8,205 nucleotides of DNA. Origin: SIG440 sp045580025 (GTDB lineage Bacteria > Bacillota > Clostridia > Monoglobales > Monoglobaceae). The notes beneath the pieces were generated by a model. The model saw only the letters and a program-made list of their open reading frames with translations, had not been told where the DNA came from and made no database searches. Of this stretch, positions 1-5,659 are shown piece after piece (position 1 is the stretch's first letter; every line of letters begins with the position of its first letter). The position numbers and the translations under genes were made by a program. The stretch spans positions 1-8,205 of the forward strand of contig JAZNNB010000003.1 in NCBI GenBank assembly GCA_045580025.1, written 5' to 3'.

Positions 1-324
1 CAAGGACAGATTGAGGACTATAAAACTAAAATCTATGAGCTGAAAAACATCGAGGAAACTGTCAAAAAGCGAAAAAAGGAAATCAAGGAGAGCATTGATA
101 TTCTTGACGGACTCATAGCAGAGGGTGCAATCAGCAATGTAAATCTGCGACTTCTGGTAAATGAAATAATTATCATTGAAATGGAAGATGGGAATCTTGC
201 CATAGTTGTATCAATGAATGCACCATTCGACCAATACGGAGAAGTGTTCGATGAGAATGGAAATGTGAAGCTCAGGCATAACGGAAATTACAAAGAGATA
301 TCATTACAAGAGGTTAGTGCTTAA
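1..324 (+). CDS. C-terminal part of a large serine recombinase (5' end outside window)
   Basis: An open frame runs from the first base to a TAA at 322-324 and gives the last 107 residues of a longer protein. The first ~45 residues are charged and predicted helical (rich in K, E and I), as in the coiled-coil region of large serine recombinases. They lead into a segment reading ISNVNLRLLVNEIIIIE, then a beta-rich tail containing NAPFDQYGEVFDENG. This order (coiled coil, an 'LR-LV--I-I-E' strand motif, short beta tail) resembles the C-terminal end of clostridial site-specific recombinases of the resolvase/TnpX-like group that move conjugative and mobilisable elements. The catalytic serine domain is not in the window, so activity cannot be judged. 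The gene ends 46 bases from the tRNA-Leu on the opposite strand and converges with it, which suggests an element end. Family assignment is by pattern recognition; another coiled-coil protein is less likely. Confidence 0.72.
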   Translation, partial: QGQIEDYKTKIYELKNIEETVKKRKKEIKESIDILDGLIAEGAISNVNLRLLVNEIIIIEMEDGNLAIVVSMNAPFDQYGEVFDENGNVKLRHNGNYKEISLQEVSA

Positions 325-327
325 CAG

Positions 328-362
328 AAAAAGTGCTTACGGGAGAAATCCTGTAAGCACTT
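328..362 (-). terminator. Rho-independent terminator of tRNA-Leu
   Basis: Bases 331-344 pair with 349-362 in a 14-bp stem (one G-T pair) closed by a GAAA loop. Read on the minus strand, the stem runs into five T (complement of 328-332, two of them inside the stem), 8 bases after the tRNA 3' end. On the plus strand no T run follows, so it mainly serves the tRNA, although the hairpin also lies just after the recombinase stop codon. Confidence 0.8.
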
Positions 363-369
363 AGGAAAA

Positions 370-456
370 TGGTGCGGATAACAGGACTTGAACCTGCATG
401 AAATCGCTTTCACATGGACCTGAACCATGCGCGTCTGCCAATTCCGCCATATCCGC
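370..456 (-). tRNA. tRNA-Leu, anticodon CAG
   Basis: The minus strand gives an 87-base class II tRNA. The acceptor stem is GCGGATA paired with TATCCGC, followed by discriminator A and an encoded CCA (complement of 370-372). The D arm contains GGAATTGGCAGACGC, typical of leucine tRNAs. The anticodon stem is CATGG/CCATG around the loop TTCAGGT, so the anticodon is CAG (complement of 420-422) and reads CUG. A long variable arm TGAAA-GCGA-TTTCA follows, then a T arm with TTCAAGT in the loop. The long variable arm and D-arm sequence separate it from Ser and Tyr tRNAs. It is transcribed alone, toward the recombinase remnant. Confidence 0.97.
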
Positions 457-469
457 AAATAACCTATAT

Positions 470-498
470 ATATTAACATAAAATTTCACATACTGCAA
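470..498 (-). promoter_or_regulatory. Promoter of tRNA-Leu
   Basis: On the minus strand a -35 box TTGCAG (493-498) and a -10 box TAATAT (470-475) are 17 bases apart, which puts the transcription start a few bases before the tRNA 5' end at 456. An A-rich stretch lies upstream of the -35 box. The -10 box matches 4 of 6 consensus bases, and an overlapping AT-rich box could be used instead. Confidence 0.6.
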
Positions 499-576
499 GG
501 GTTTTTTCAAAAAAACTGAAAAATTTATGAATAAAGTTTTATTATTTTATCAAAAGCCAAATGTCCGAACTGCAAC

Positions 577-605
577 TTGACTTTTAAATGAGCCGAATAT
601 ATAAT
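577..605 (+). promoter_or_regulatory. Sigma-A-type promoter of copA
   Basis: TTGACT (577-582) and a perfect TATAAT (600-605) are separated by exactly 17 bases. Transcription would start near 612 and give a leader of about 40 bases before the TTG start at 653. A promoter this close to consensus is probably strong and held down by a repressor rather than needing an activator. The 19-20-base spacing expected of MerR/CueR-activated copper promoters is absent. Confidence 0.85.
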
Positions 606-613
606 GTGTATAG

Positions 614-631
614 TTAGTTTTGACATACTAA
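614..631 (+). promoter_or_regulatory. Dyad in copA leader, candidate operator
   Basis: TTAGT (614-618) and ACTAA (627-631) form a perfect inverted repeat with an 8-base centre (18 bases in all), starting within a few bases of the predicted transcription start. Its position just after the -10 box suits a repressor site. It matches neither the CopY box (TACAnnTGTA) nor a recognisable CsoR site, so the binding protein is unknown and the repeat could be chance in AT-rich DNA. Confidence 0.3.
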
Positions 632-638
632 TTTTATT

Positions 639-655
639 AAGGAATGATAAATTTG
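639..655 (+). promoter_or_regulatory. RBS and TTG start deciding the copA N-terminus
   Basis: AAGGA (639-643) directly abuts an in-frame ATG at 644, leaving no spacer, so that ATG is unlikely to be used. The in-frame TTG at 653 lies 9 bases after the same Shine-Dalgarno, the spacing also seen for proS and cdaA. Starting there removes three residues and gives a protein beginning M-Q-K-Y-N-V-K-G-M-N-C, with the usual short lead into the HMA domain. Confidence 0.7.
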
Positions 656-3127
656 CAAAAGTATAATGTAAAAGGTATGAATTGTGCTGCTTGCAGTGCC
701 CGTGTGGAAAATGCAGTTAAGGCGGTTGAGGGAGTTAAAAGCTGTAGCGTAAATTTGCTCACAAACTCTATGGTCGTTGAGGGAAATGCCACTGAGGATA
801 CTATTATAGCGGCGGTGGTTACTGCGGGATATGGTGCGGAAAAGTTTGGCGAAAAAATTGAGCAGACAAACAATGAGATGCCGTTTGAGAATGAACTTTC
901 CGTACTAAAAAAACGACTTTTTTGGTCGTTGGGTTTCTTGATTGTGCTAATGTATGTTTCTATGGGTGCAGTTATGTGGGGATGGCCACTGCCGAAGTTC
1001 TTGGCTGGAAATCATATTGCTATTGGGCTTGTTCAGTTGCTTTTGACAATTTCTGTTATGATTATAAACAGAAAATTTTTTGCCAGTGGATTTAAAGCAC
1101 TTATAAAGCGTTCACCCAATATGGATACTTTGGTTGCTCTTGGTGCAGGTGCGGCATTTGGATACAGTGTGTATGTGCTTTTTGCTATGACTTATGCAGT
1201 GGGGAATGTAGCCTTATTGCACAAATATATGCATCAGTTTTATTTTGAGTCTGCGGCTATGATACTTACGCTTATTACAGTTGGAAAGCTCCTTGAAGCA
1301 CGTTCAAAGGGAAAGACGGCAGATGCTCTTCGTGGACTTATGGAACTTGCACCAAAGACTGCTTTGGTTTTGCGTGGTGATAAAGAAATTTTAATTCCTG
1401 CAGAAGAGTTGGTTGTGGGTGATATTTTTATAGTAAAAGCCGGAGAAAGTATTCCTGCAGACGGAGTTGTTGTTGAGGGTGAGGCGTCGGTTGATGAGTC
1501 CAGGGTTACCGGTGAAAGTATCCCGGTTGATAAGATGGTGGGGGATAATGTAACGGGCGCAACAATAAATAGCCGTGGTTTTTTGAAATGCCGTGCGGTT
1601 CGTGTTGCAGAAGATACAACTCTTTCACAGATAATAAAAATGGTTAGTGATGCAACATCAATGAAAGCACCAGTTTCAAAGGCTGCGGATAAGGTTTCGG
1701 GGTTTTTTGTTCCGGTAGTTCTGGGGATTGCGGCTGTTACTTTTGTTATATGGCGTTTATGTGGCGCTGATGTTGGCTTTGCCATAGCAAGAGGGATTTC
1801 GGTCCTTGTAATAAGTTGTCCTTGTGCTCTTGGACTTGCCACGCCGGTTGCCATTATGGTAGGTAGCGGCGTAGGTGCGAAAAACGGAATTCTTTTCAAG
1901 ACGGCTGCGGCTCTTGAAACTTTGGGAAAGATTAAGACTGTGGCACTTGACAAGACGGGAACGGTTACCAAAGGTGAGCCAAAGGTTACGGACATTATTT
2001 GTTTTGATAGCTATGACGAAACAGAGTTTTTGATGCTATCTGCATCGGTTGAAGAGAAAAGTGAGCACGCCCTTGCAAAAGCTGTGGTTGAAAAAGCAAA
2101 AGAAATTGGTATACAAACAAAAGAAGCGGAAAAGTTTGAAGCACTTTTGGGAAATGGCGTTGTTGCAGAGGTTTTGGGAGATAGAATAATTGGCGGAAGT
2201 CTTAGATTTATCAGGTCAGTTACGGAGATTGATGAAAAAACAGAAGAAATAGCAATGCGACTTTCCTCTGAGGGTAAAACACCTCTTTTGTTCTGCAAAA
2301 ATAAAGGAATAATCGGAGTTATTGCTATTGCTGATGCGGTTAAAGCGGACAGTAGGGAAGCCGTTGCTGAACTGAAACGGTTGGGACTTGAAATTGTGAT
2401 GATTACCGGTGACAATGAAAGAACGGCGCAGGCTATTGCACGGCAGACGGGAATTGAAAATGTAATTGCAGGGGTTTTGCCCAACGGAAAAAGCCGTGAA
2501 ATTTCAAATCTCGGGGGAAAAGGCAAGGTTGCTATGGTGGGTGACGGAATAAATGATGCACCCGCATTGGCAACTGCGGATATAGGTGTGGCGATAGGTG
2601 CTGGTTCGGATATAGCTATTGATGCGGCAGATGTAGTGCTGATGAAAAACAGTATTCGGGATGTGGCGGCAGCTGTAAGGCTAAGTCGCGCTACTCTCAA
2701 AAATGTATATGAAAATTTATTTTGGGCGTTTGTTTACAACATTGTTGGAATTCCCCTTGCTGCTGGGGTGTTTATAAGCTTTTTAGGTTGGGAAATGAAT
2801 CCAATGTTTGGGGCTGCGGCGATGAGTCTTTCCAGTTTTTGTGTGGTTTCAAATGCACTGAGGTTGAACTTTGTGAAAATCTATGGAAAAGATAAGAAAA
2901 TAAAGGAGAAAAAAACTATGATTAAAATAATTAAAATTGAGGGTATGATGTGTCCGCATTGTGAAGCAAATGTTAAAACAACTCTTGAAGGACTGGGCGG
3001 AGTTGCATCGGCTGAGGTAAGTCACAAAACAGGAACGGCAAAATTGACCTTGAGTGAAGAAGTTGAAAACAGTACTTTGAAAAATGCAGTTGAGGAAAAA
3101 GGTTATAAGGTTATTTCGGTTGAATAA
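653..3127 (+). CDS. copA: Cu(I)-exporting P-type ATPase with N- and C-terminal HMA domains
   Basis: This is an integral membrane pump that expels Cu(I) (possibly Ag(I)) at the cost of ATP. From TTG 653 it has 824 residues. An N-terminal HMA domain has GMNCAAC (Cys 11 and 14). Eight membrane helices follow the P1B pattern. Key motifs are the actuator TGES (286), the membrane CPC metal site (389-391) in CPCALGLATP, the phosphorylated Asp 433 in DKTGT, TGDN, and GDGIND (from 630). The last helices carry N-x6-YN-x4-P and P-x6-M-x2-SS, the signature of the Cu(I) subgroup. A second HMA domain with GMMCPHC (Cys 767 and 770) ends the protein and makes it longer than simple CopA. The usual SEHP of the nucleotide-binding domain reads SEHA here (His 472, Ala 473). 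An ATG at 644 would add three residues but sits against the RBS. The gene is monocistronic: it has its own promoter and terminator. Confidence 0.95.
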   Translation: MQKYNVKGMNCAACSARVENAVKAVEGVKSCSVNLLTNSMVVEGNATEDTIIAAVVTAGYGAEKFGEKIEQTNNEMPFENELSVLKKRLFWSLGFLIVLMYVSMGAVMWGWPLPKFLAGNHIAIGLVQLLLTISVMIINRKFFASGFKALIKRSPNMDTLVALGAGAAFGYSVYVLFAMTYAVGNVALLHKYMHQFYFESAAMILTLITVGKLLEARSKGKTADALRGLMELAPKTALVLRGDKEILIPAEELVVGDIFIVKAGESIPADGVVVEGEASVDESRVTGESIPVDKMVGDNVTGATINSRGFLKCRAVRVAEDTTLSQIIKMVSDATSMKAPVSKAADKVSGFFVPVVLGIAAVTFVIWRLCGADVGFAIARGISVLVISCPCALGLATPVAIMVGSGVGAKNGILFKTAAALETLGKIKTVALDKTGTVTKGEPKVTDIICFDSYDETEFLMLSASVEEKSEHALAKAVVEKAKEIGIQTKEAEKFEALLGNGVVAEVLGDRIIGGSLRFIRSVTEIDEKTEEIAMRLSSEGKTPLLFCKNKGIIGVIAIADAVKADSREAVAELKRLGLEIVMITGDNERTAQAIARQTGIENVIAGVLPNGKSREISNLGGKGKVAMVGDGINDAPALATADIGVAIGAGSDIAIDAADVVLMKNSIRDVAAAVRLSRATLKNVYENLFWAFVYNIVGIPLAAGVFISFLGWEMNPMFGAAAMSLSSFCVVSNALRLNFVKIYGKDKKIKEKKTMIKIIKIEGMMCPHCEANVKTTLEGLGGVASAEVSHKTGTAKLTLSEEVENSTLKNAVEEKGYKVISVE
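907..930 (+). other. A7 run with overlapping hairpin at the N-HMA/membrane junction
   Basis: Seven A (907-913) are phased as A-AAA-AAA relative to the reading frame. AACGAC (912-917) can pair with GTCGTT (925-930) around a 7-base loop. The site falls between the N-terminal HMA domain and the first membrane helix. Loss of one A would end translation at TGA 939-941 and give a 95-residue HMA-only protein. The hairpin overlaps the A run instead of lying 5-9 bases beyond it, so this is not a standard -1 frameshift signal. A -1 shift would also read on for about 60 codons. Confidence 0.25.
2903..2920 (+). promoter_or_regulatory. Internal RBS and ATG inside copA
   Basis: AAGGAG (2903-2908) is followed after 9 bases by an in-frame ATG (2918-2920). 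The motif strength and spacing equal those of the true starts in this window. In the CopA protein the same bases encode the lysine-rich linker K-E-K-K-T before the C-terminal HMA domain. Confidence 0.5.
2918..3127 (+). CDS. Possible free CopZ-like copper chaperone from an internal copA start
   Basis: Translation from the internal ATG gives a 69-residue HMA domain. It carries the Cu(I)-binding motif GMMCPHC (Cys 12 and 15), the alternating strand-helix-strand pattern, and the ending GYKVISVE. Length and fold match stand-alone CopZ chaperones, which carry Cu(I) in the cytoplasm to CopA. Here the domain is in frame with copA and shares its stop codon, so it is certainly made as the C-terminus of CopA. 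Whether it is also made separately rests only on the internal RBS. E. coli copA is a known case of one gene giving both pump and chaperone, by frameshifting after the N-terminal domain; the route suggested here would be different. Confidence 0.4.
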   Translation: MIKIIKIEGMMCPHCEANVKTTLEGLGGVASAEVSHKTGTAKLTLSEEVENSTLKNAVEEKGYKVISVE

Positions 3128-3136
3128 GTAGAGATG

Positions 3137-3164
3137 AAACGGGGCTTTCTGGCCTCGTTTTTTT
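3137..3164 (+). terminator. Rho-independent terminator of copA
   Basis: AAACGGGGC (3137-3145) pairs with GCCTCGTTT (3152-3160), 9 bp with one G-T pair and a 6-base loop, followed by an unbroken run of T to 3164. It begins 9 bases after the copA stop codon and separates copA from the proS unit. Confidence 0.92.
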
Positions 3165-3199
3165 CTGCAAAATTCAGATAAAAAAACTTTTTCAAACCC

Positions 3200-3228
3200 T
3201 TGACACAAAAGTTAAATTCCTTTATACT
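3200..3228 (+). promoter_or_regulatory. Sigma-A-type promoter of proS and probably the whole downstream operon
   Basis: A perfect -35 box TTGACA (3200-3205) and TATACT (3223-3228) are 17 bases apart. Transcription would start near 3235, giving a leader of about 90 bases. The -35 box is preceded by AAACCC, as at the tRNA-Leu promoter. No other promoter of this quality is seen before cdaA. Confidence 0.87.
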
Positions 3229-3309
3229 AAAATGAAGAATGTATAATTATGCTCAAATGCGGTTTGAACTGTATAATGAACGGGCATTTTTGTCTATAAA
3301 TTATTTTTG

Positions 3310-3327
3310 AAGGGAATGGAAATTTTG
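3310..3327 (+). promoter_or_regulatory. RBS and TTG start deciding the proS N-terminus
   Basis: AAGGGA (3310-3315) abuts an in-frame ATG at 3316, which is too close to use. An in-frame TTG at 3307 overlaps the RBS itself. The TTG at 3325 is 9 bases downstream and yields a protein starting M-A-K-D-E-K-K-L-V-E-E-I, the usual beginning of this synthetase family. Confidence 0.8.
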
Positions 3328-4764
3328 GCTAAAGACGAAAAGAAACTTGTTGAAGAAATAACCTCTATGTCAGAGGATTTTGCACAATGGTATACGGACA
3401 TTGTGAAAAAGGCAAAATTGGTTGATTATTCAGGAATCAGGGGATGTATGGTTATTCAGCCTTATGGTTATGCCATCTGGGAGAACATTCAGAAGGAGCT
3501 TGACAGACGCTTCAAGGAGACAGGACACGAAAATGTTTATATGCCTATGTTTATCCCTGAAAGTCTTTTGCAGCGTGAAAAAGACCACGTTGAGGGCTTT
3601 GCTCCCGAGGTTGCCTGGGTTACCCACGGTGGCTCTGAAAAGCTTGAAGAAAGACTTTGCGTAAGACCCACATCTGAAACCCTCTTTTGTGACCATTATG
3701 CAAATATAATTCATTCATATCGTGACCTTCCAAAGCTTTACAACCAGTGGTGCAACGTTGTGAGATGGGAGAAAACAACAAGACCTTTCCTCAGAACTAT
3801 GGAGTTTTTGTGGCAGGAGGGTCATACTGCTCATGCTACAGCTGAGGAGGCAGAGGCAGAAACGCTTCGCATGCTTAATGTTTATGCGGATTTTTGTGAG
3901 CAGGAGCTTGCTATTCCCGTTGTAAAGGGTAGAAAAACCGATAAAGAAAAATTTGCAGGAGCTGCGGCTACATACACCATTGAAAGTCTTATGCATGACG
4001 GCAAGGCACTTCAGTCAGGTACAAGTCATAACTTCGGTGACGGCTTTGCAAAGGCTTTTGGAATTCAATATACAGGCGAAGACAATGAACTTCATTATGT
4101 TCATCAAACCTCTTGGGGTATGACTACCCGTCTCATTGGTGCAATCATTATGGTTCATGGTGATGATGCTGGTCTCAAGCTTCCCCCGAGAGTTGCACCT
4201 GTTCAGGCTGTTGTTATTCCTATTGCACAGCACAAAGATGGTGTAATTGAAAAAGCAGAGGAACTCACTAATTTGCTTAGCAAGAAATTCAGAGTTAAAC
4301 TTGATTCAAGCGACAAGTCACCGGGTTGGAAATTTAGCGAATACGAAATGAAGGGTGTTCCTGTAAGAATTGAAATAGGTCCAAAGGATATTGAAAACAA
4401 TCAGGCGGTATTGGTGAGCAGAACAACAAGAGAAAAGATTTTTGTTTCACTTGACAATATTGAAGAAGAGGTTGAAAAGCTTCTTGTGAAGATTCAGCAG
4501 GAAATGCTTGATGCAGCACTTAAGAATCGTGAAGAAAAGACTTCTGTGGCCAGAAGCTATGATGAGTTCAAAGAAATCGTTGAGCATAGGGGCGGTTTTG
4601 TCAAAGCTATGTGGTGTGGCGATTTAGAGTGTGAAAACCAGATAAAAGAAGATACATCTGCCACATCACGTTGTATGCCATTTGAACAGGAACAGCTTTC
4701 TGACAAATGTGTATGTTGCGGAAAGCCTGCTAAAAAAATGGTGTACTGGGGCAAGGCGTATTGA
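3325..4764 (+). CDS. proS: Prolyl-tRNA synthetase, archaeal/eukaryotic-type (short, no editing insertion)
   Basis: This cytoplasmic class II aminoacyl-tRNA synthetase attaches proline to tRNA-Pro using ATP. From TTG 3325 it has 479 residues, the usual size of the type lacking the INS editing domain found in E. coli-type enzymes. The substrate-binding RPTSET is followed by motif 2, R153-PFLRTMEFLWQEGHTAHA. Motif 3 is GMTTRLIGA (Arg 269) leading into GDDAGLKLPPRVAP, after which the anticodon-binding domain begins. The C-terminal zinc domain has Cys 431, 436, 462 and 465 (C-x4-C-x25-C-x2-C), with extra Cys 450 and 464, and the protein ends in WGKAY with the typical terminal tyrosine. It is first in an apparent operon; cdaA follows after 43 bases with no terminator. 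Without an editing domain, mischarged Ala-tRNA-Pro would have to be cleared by a separate enzyme, not seen here. Confidence 0.97.
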   Translation: MAKDEKKLVEEITSMSEDFAQWYTDIVKKAKLVDYSGIRGCMVIQPYGYAIWENIQKELDRRFKETGHENVYMPMFIPESLLQREKDHVEGFAPEVAWVTHGGSEKLEERLCVRPTSETLFCDHYANIIHSYRDLPKLYNQWCNVVRWEKTTRPFLRTMEFLWQEGHTAHATAEEAEAETLRMLNVYADFCEQELAIPVVKGRKTDKEKFAGAAATYTIESLMHDGKALQSGTSHNFGDGFAKAFGIQYTGEDNELHYVHQTSWGMTTRLIGAIIMVHGDDAGLKLPPRVAPVQAVVIPIAQHKDGVIEKAEELTNLLSKKFRVKLDSSDKSPGWKFSEYEMKGVPVRIEIGPKDIENNQAVLVSRTTREKIFVSLDNIEEEVEKLLVKIQQEMLDAALKNREEKTSVARSYDEFKEIVEHRGGFVKAMWCGDLECENQIKEDTSATSRCMPFEQEQLSDKCVCCGKPAKKMVYWGKAY

Positions 4765-4807
4765 TACTAATCACAATGCATAAAATGTTTTAAGGAGGAA
4801 AAGAAAA

Positions 4808-5659
4808 GTGTTTGACGGCTTTTATGAATCACTTATAAATCAGTTGTCACTTCTTAGGATAACAGACTTTGTTGATATTTTTATTGTTACATTTATCATT
4901 TATAAAGTGCTAAAATTCATCCGTGATACAAGAACTGTACAGCTTTTAAAAGGTGTTATTGTTCTTATTGTAGTTATGCAGGTCAGCCAGTTTGCAAAGT
5001 TACATACAGTTCATTATCTTTTGAGCAATGCTATGCAGCTTGGATTGATTGCAATTCTCATTGTTTTTCAGCCAGAGCTTCGTCGTGCTCTTGAACAGCT
5101 GGGCCAGAGAACCTTGGGCCAGTGGTTCAATTTTGATGAACGTGCTGACGACGAGGAAAAGGAAAAGGTTATAAAAGAAGTCAAAGAAAGCTGTATAAAT
5201 ATGTCAAAAAGTCATATTGGTGCACTTATCGTTATGGAACGTGATACGAAAATTGGTGATATAGTTGGCACTGGTATAACAATAAATGCAGATGTTTCTG
5301 CGGAACTTCTTGTTAATATTTTTGTTCCCAAAACCCCTCTCCATGACGGAGCGGTTATAATCAGAAACAATAAGATTGAAGCAGCAAGCTGTTTTCTTCC
5401 GCTTTCACAAAATCCCAATGTTAGCAAAGAGCTTGGCACAAGGCATCGTGCAGGGCTTGGTATGTCCGAAGAATCGGATGCAGTTGTGGTTATTGTTTCT
5501 GAAGAAACAGGAAATATTTCTATTGCCTGTGGTGGTGAGCTCAATATGAATCTTTCACCAGAGAGCCTCGAAAAAAAGCTTCATAAGCTGTTTGACCTTG
5601 AAAAGAAAGATAATAAAAACAAGAAGAATATATTTGTAAGGAAGGAGAAGACAAAGTGA
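4808..5659 (+). CDS. cdaA: Membrane-bound diadenylate cyclase (c-di-AMP synthase)
   Basis: This enzyme joins two ATP into the second messenger c-di-AMP, which controls potassium and osmolyte transport and cell-wall homeostasis in Firmicutes. The 283-residue protein starts at GTG 4808, 9 bases after a full AAGGAGG (4792-4798). Three N-terminal membrane helices (about 18-37, 46-63 and 71-87) are followed by FQPELRRALEQLG and the cytoplasmic DAC domain. The two catalytic motifs are intact: D180-G181-A182 in LHDGAVII, and R212-H213-R214 in RHRAGLG followed by SEESDA. The C-terminus is a lysine-rich tail. Helix number and length match CdaA (also called DacA), not DisA or CdaS. Its stop codon overlaps the start of cdaR by four bases, so the regulator is probably translationally coupled. 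Confidence 0.96.
   Translation: MFDGFYESLINQLSLLRITDFVDIFIVTFIIYKVLKFIRDTRTVQLLKGVIVLIVVMQVSQFAKLHTVHYLLSNAMQLGLIAILIVFQPELRRALEQLGQRTLGQWFNFDERADDEEKEKVIKEVKESCINMSKSHIGALIVMERDTKIGDIVGTGITINADVSAELLVNIFVPKTPLHDGAVIIRNNKIEAASCFLPLSQNPNVSKELGTRHRAGLGMSEESDAVVVIVSEETGNISIACGGELNMNLSPESLEKKLHKLFDLEKKDNKNKKNIFVRKEKTK

Noticed and set aside
620..625. TTGACA as an alternative -35 box for copA
   Set aside because: It lies downstream of a near-consensus promoter, and 17 bases further on is only AATGAT inside the RBS/start region, leaving no room for a leader.
1240..1995. Minus-strand open frame of 251 codons within copA
   Set aside because: It lies wholly inside copA, has a low-complexity S/T/P/A-rich translation typical of a shadow frame, no recognisable domain, and faces a gene with full catalytic motifs.
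2011..2700. Minus-strand open frame of 229 codons within copA
   Set aside because: Same reasons: serine/alanine-rich shadow of the copA coding strand with no motif or family resemblance.
2908..2917. A7 run at the copA linker as a canonical -1 ribosomal frameshift site
   Set aside because: The heptamer phase is wrong for X-XXY-YYZ slippage (codons are GAG AAA AAA ACT), and the -1 frame stops at once; only indel-type slippage gives a sensible two-gene outcome.
3242..3277. TATAAT copies at 3242 and 3272 as additional promoters
   Set aside because: Neither has a -35-like sequence at about 17 bases upstream; the promoter at 3200-3228 is far better.
3229..3324. T-box or other riboswitch in the proS leader
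   Set aside because: The leader is only about 90 bases and lacks a T-box AGGGTGGNACCGCG-type sequence and an antiterminator/terminator pair.
4765..4807. Terminator or promoter between proS and cdaA
   Set aside because: No stable hairpin with a T run and no paired -35/-10 boxes are visible in the 43 bases; only the cdaA RBS is clear.
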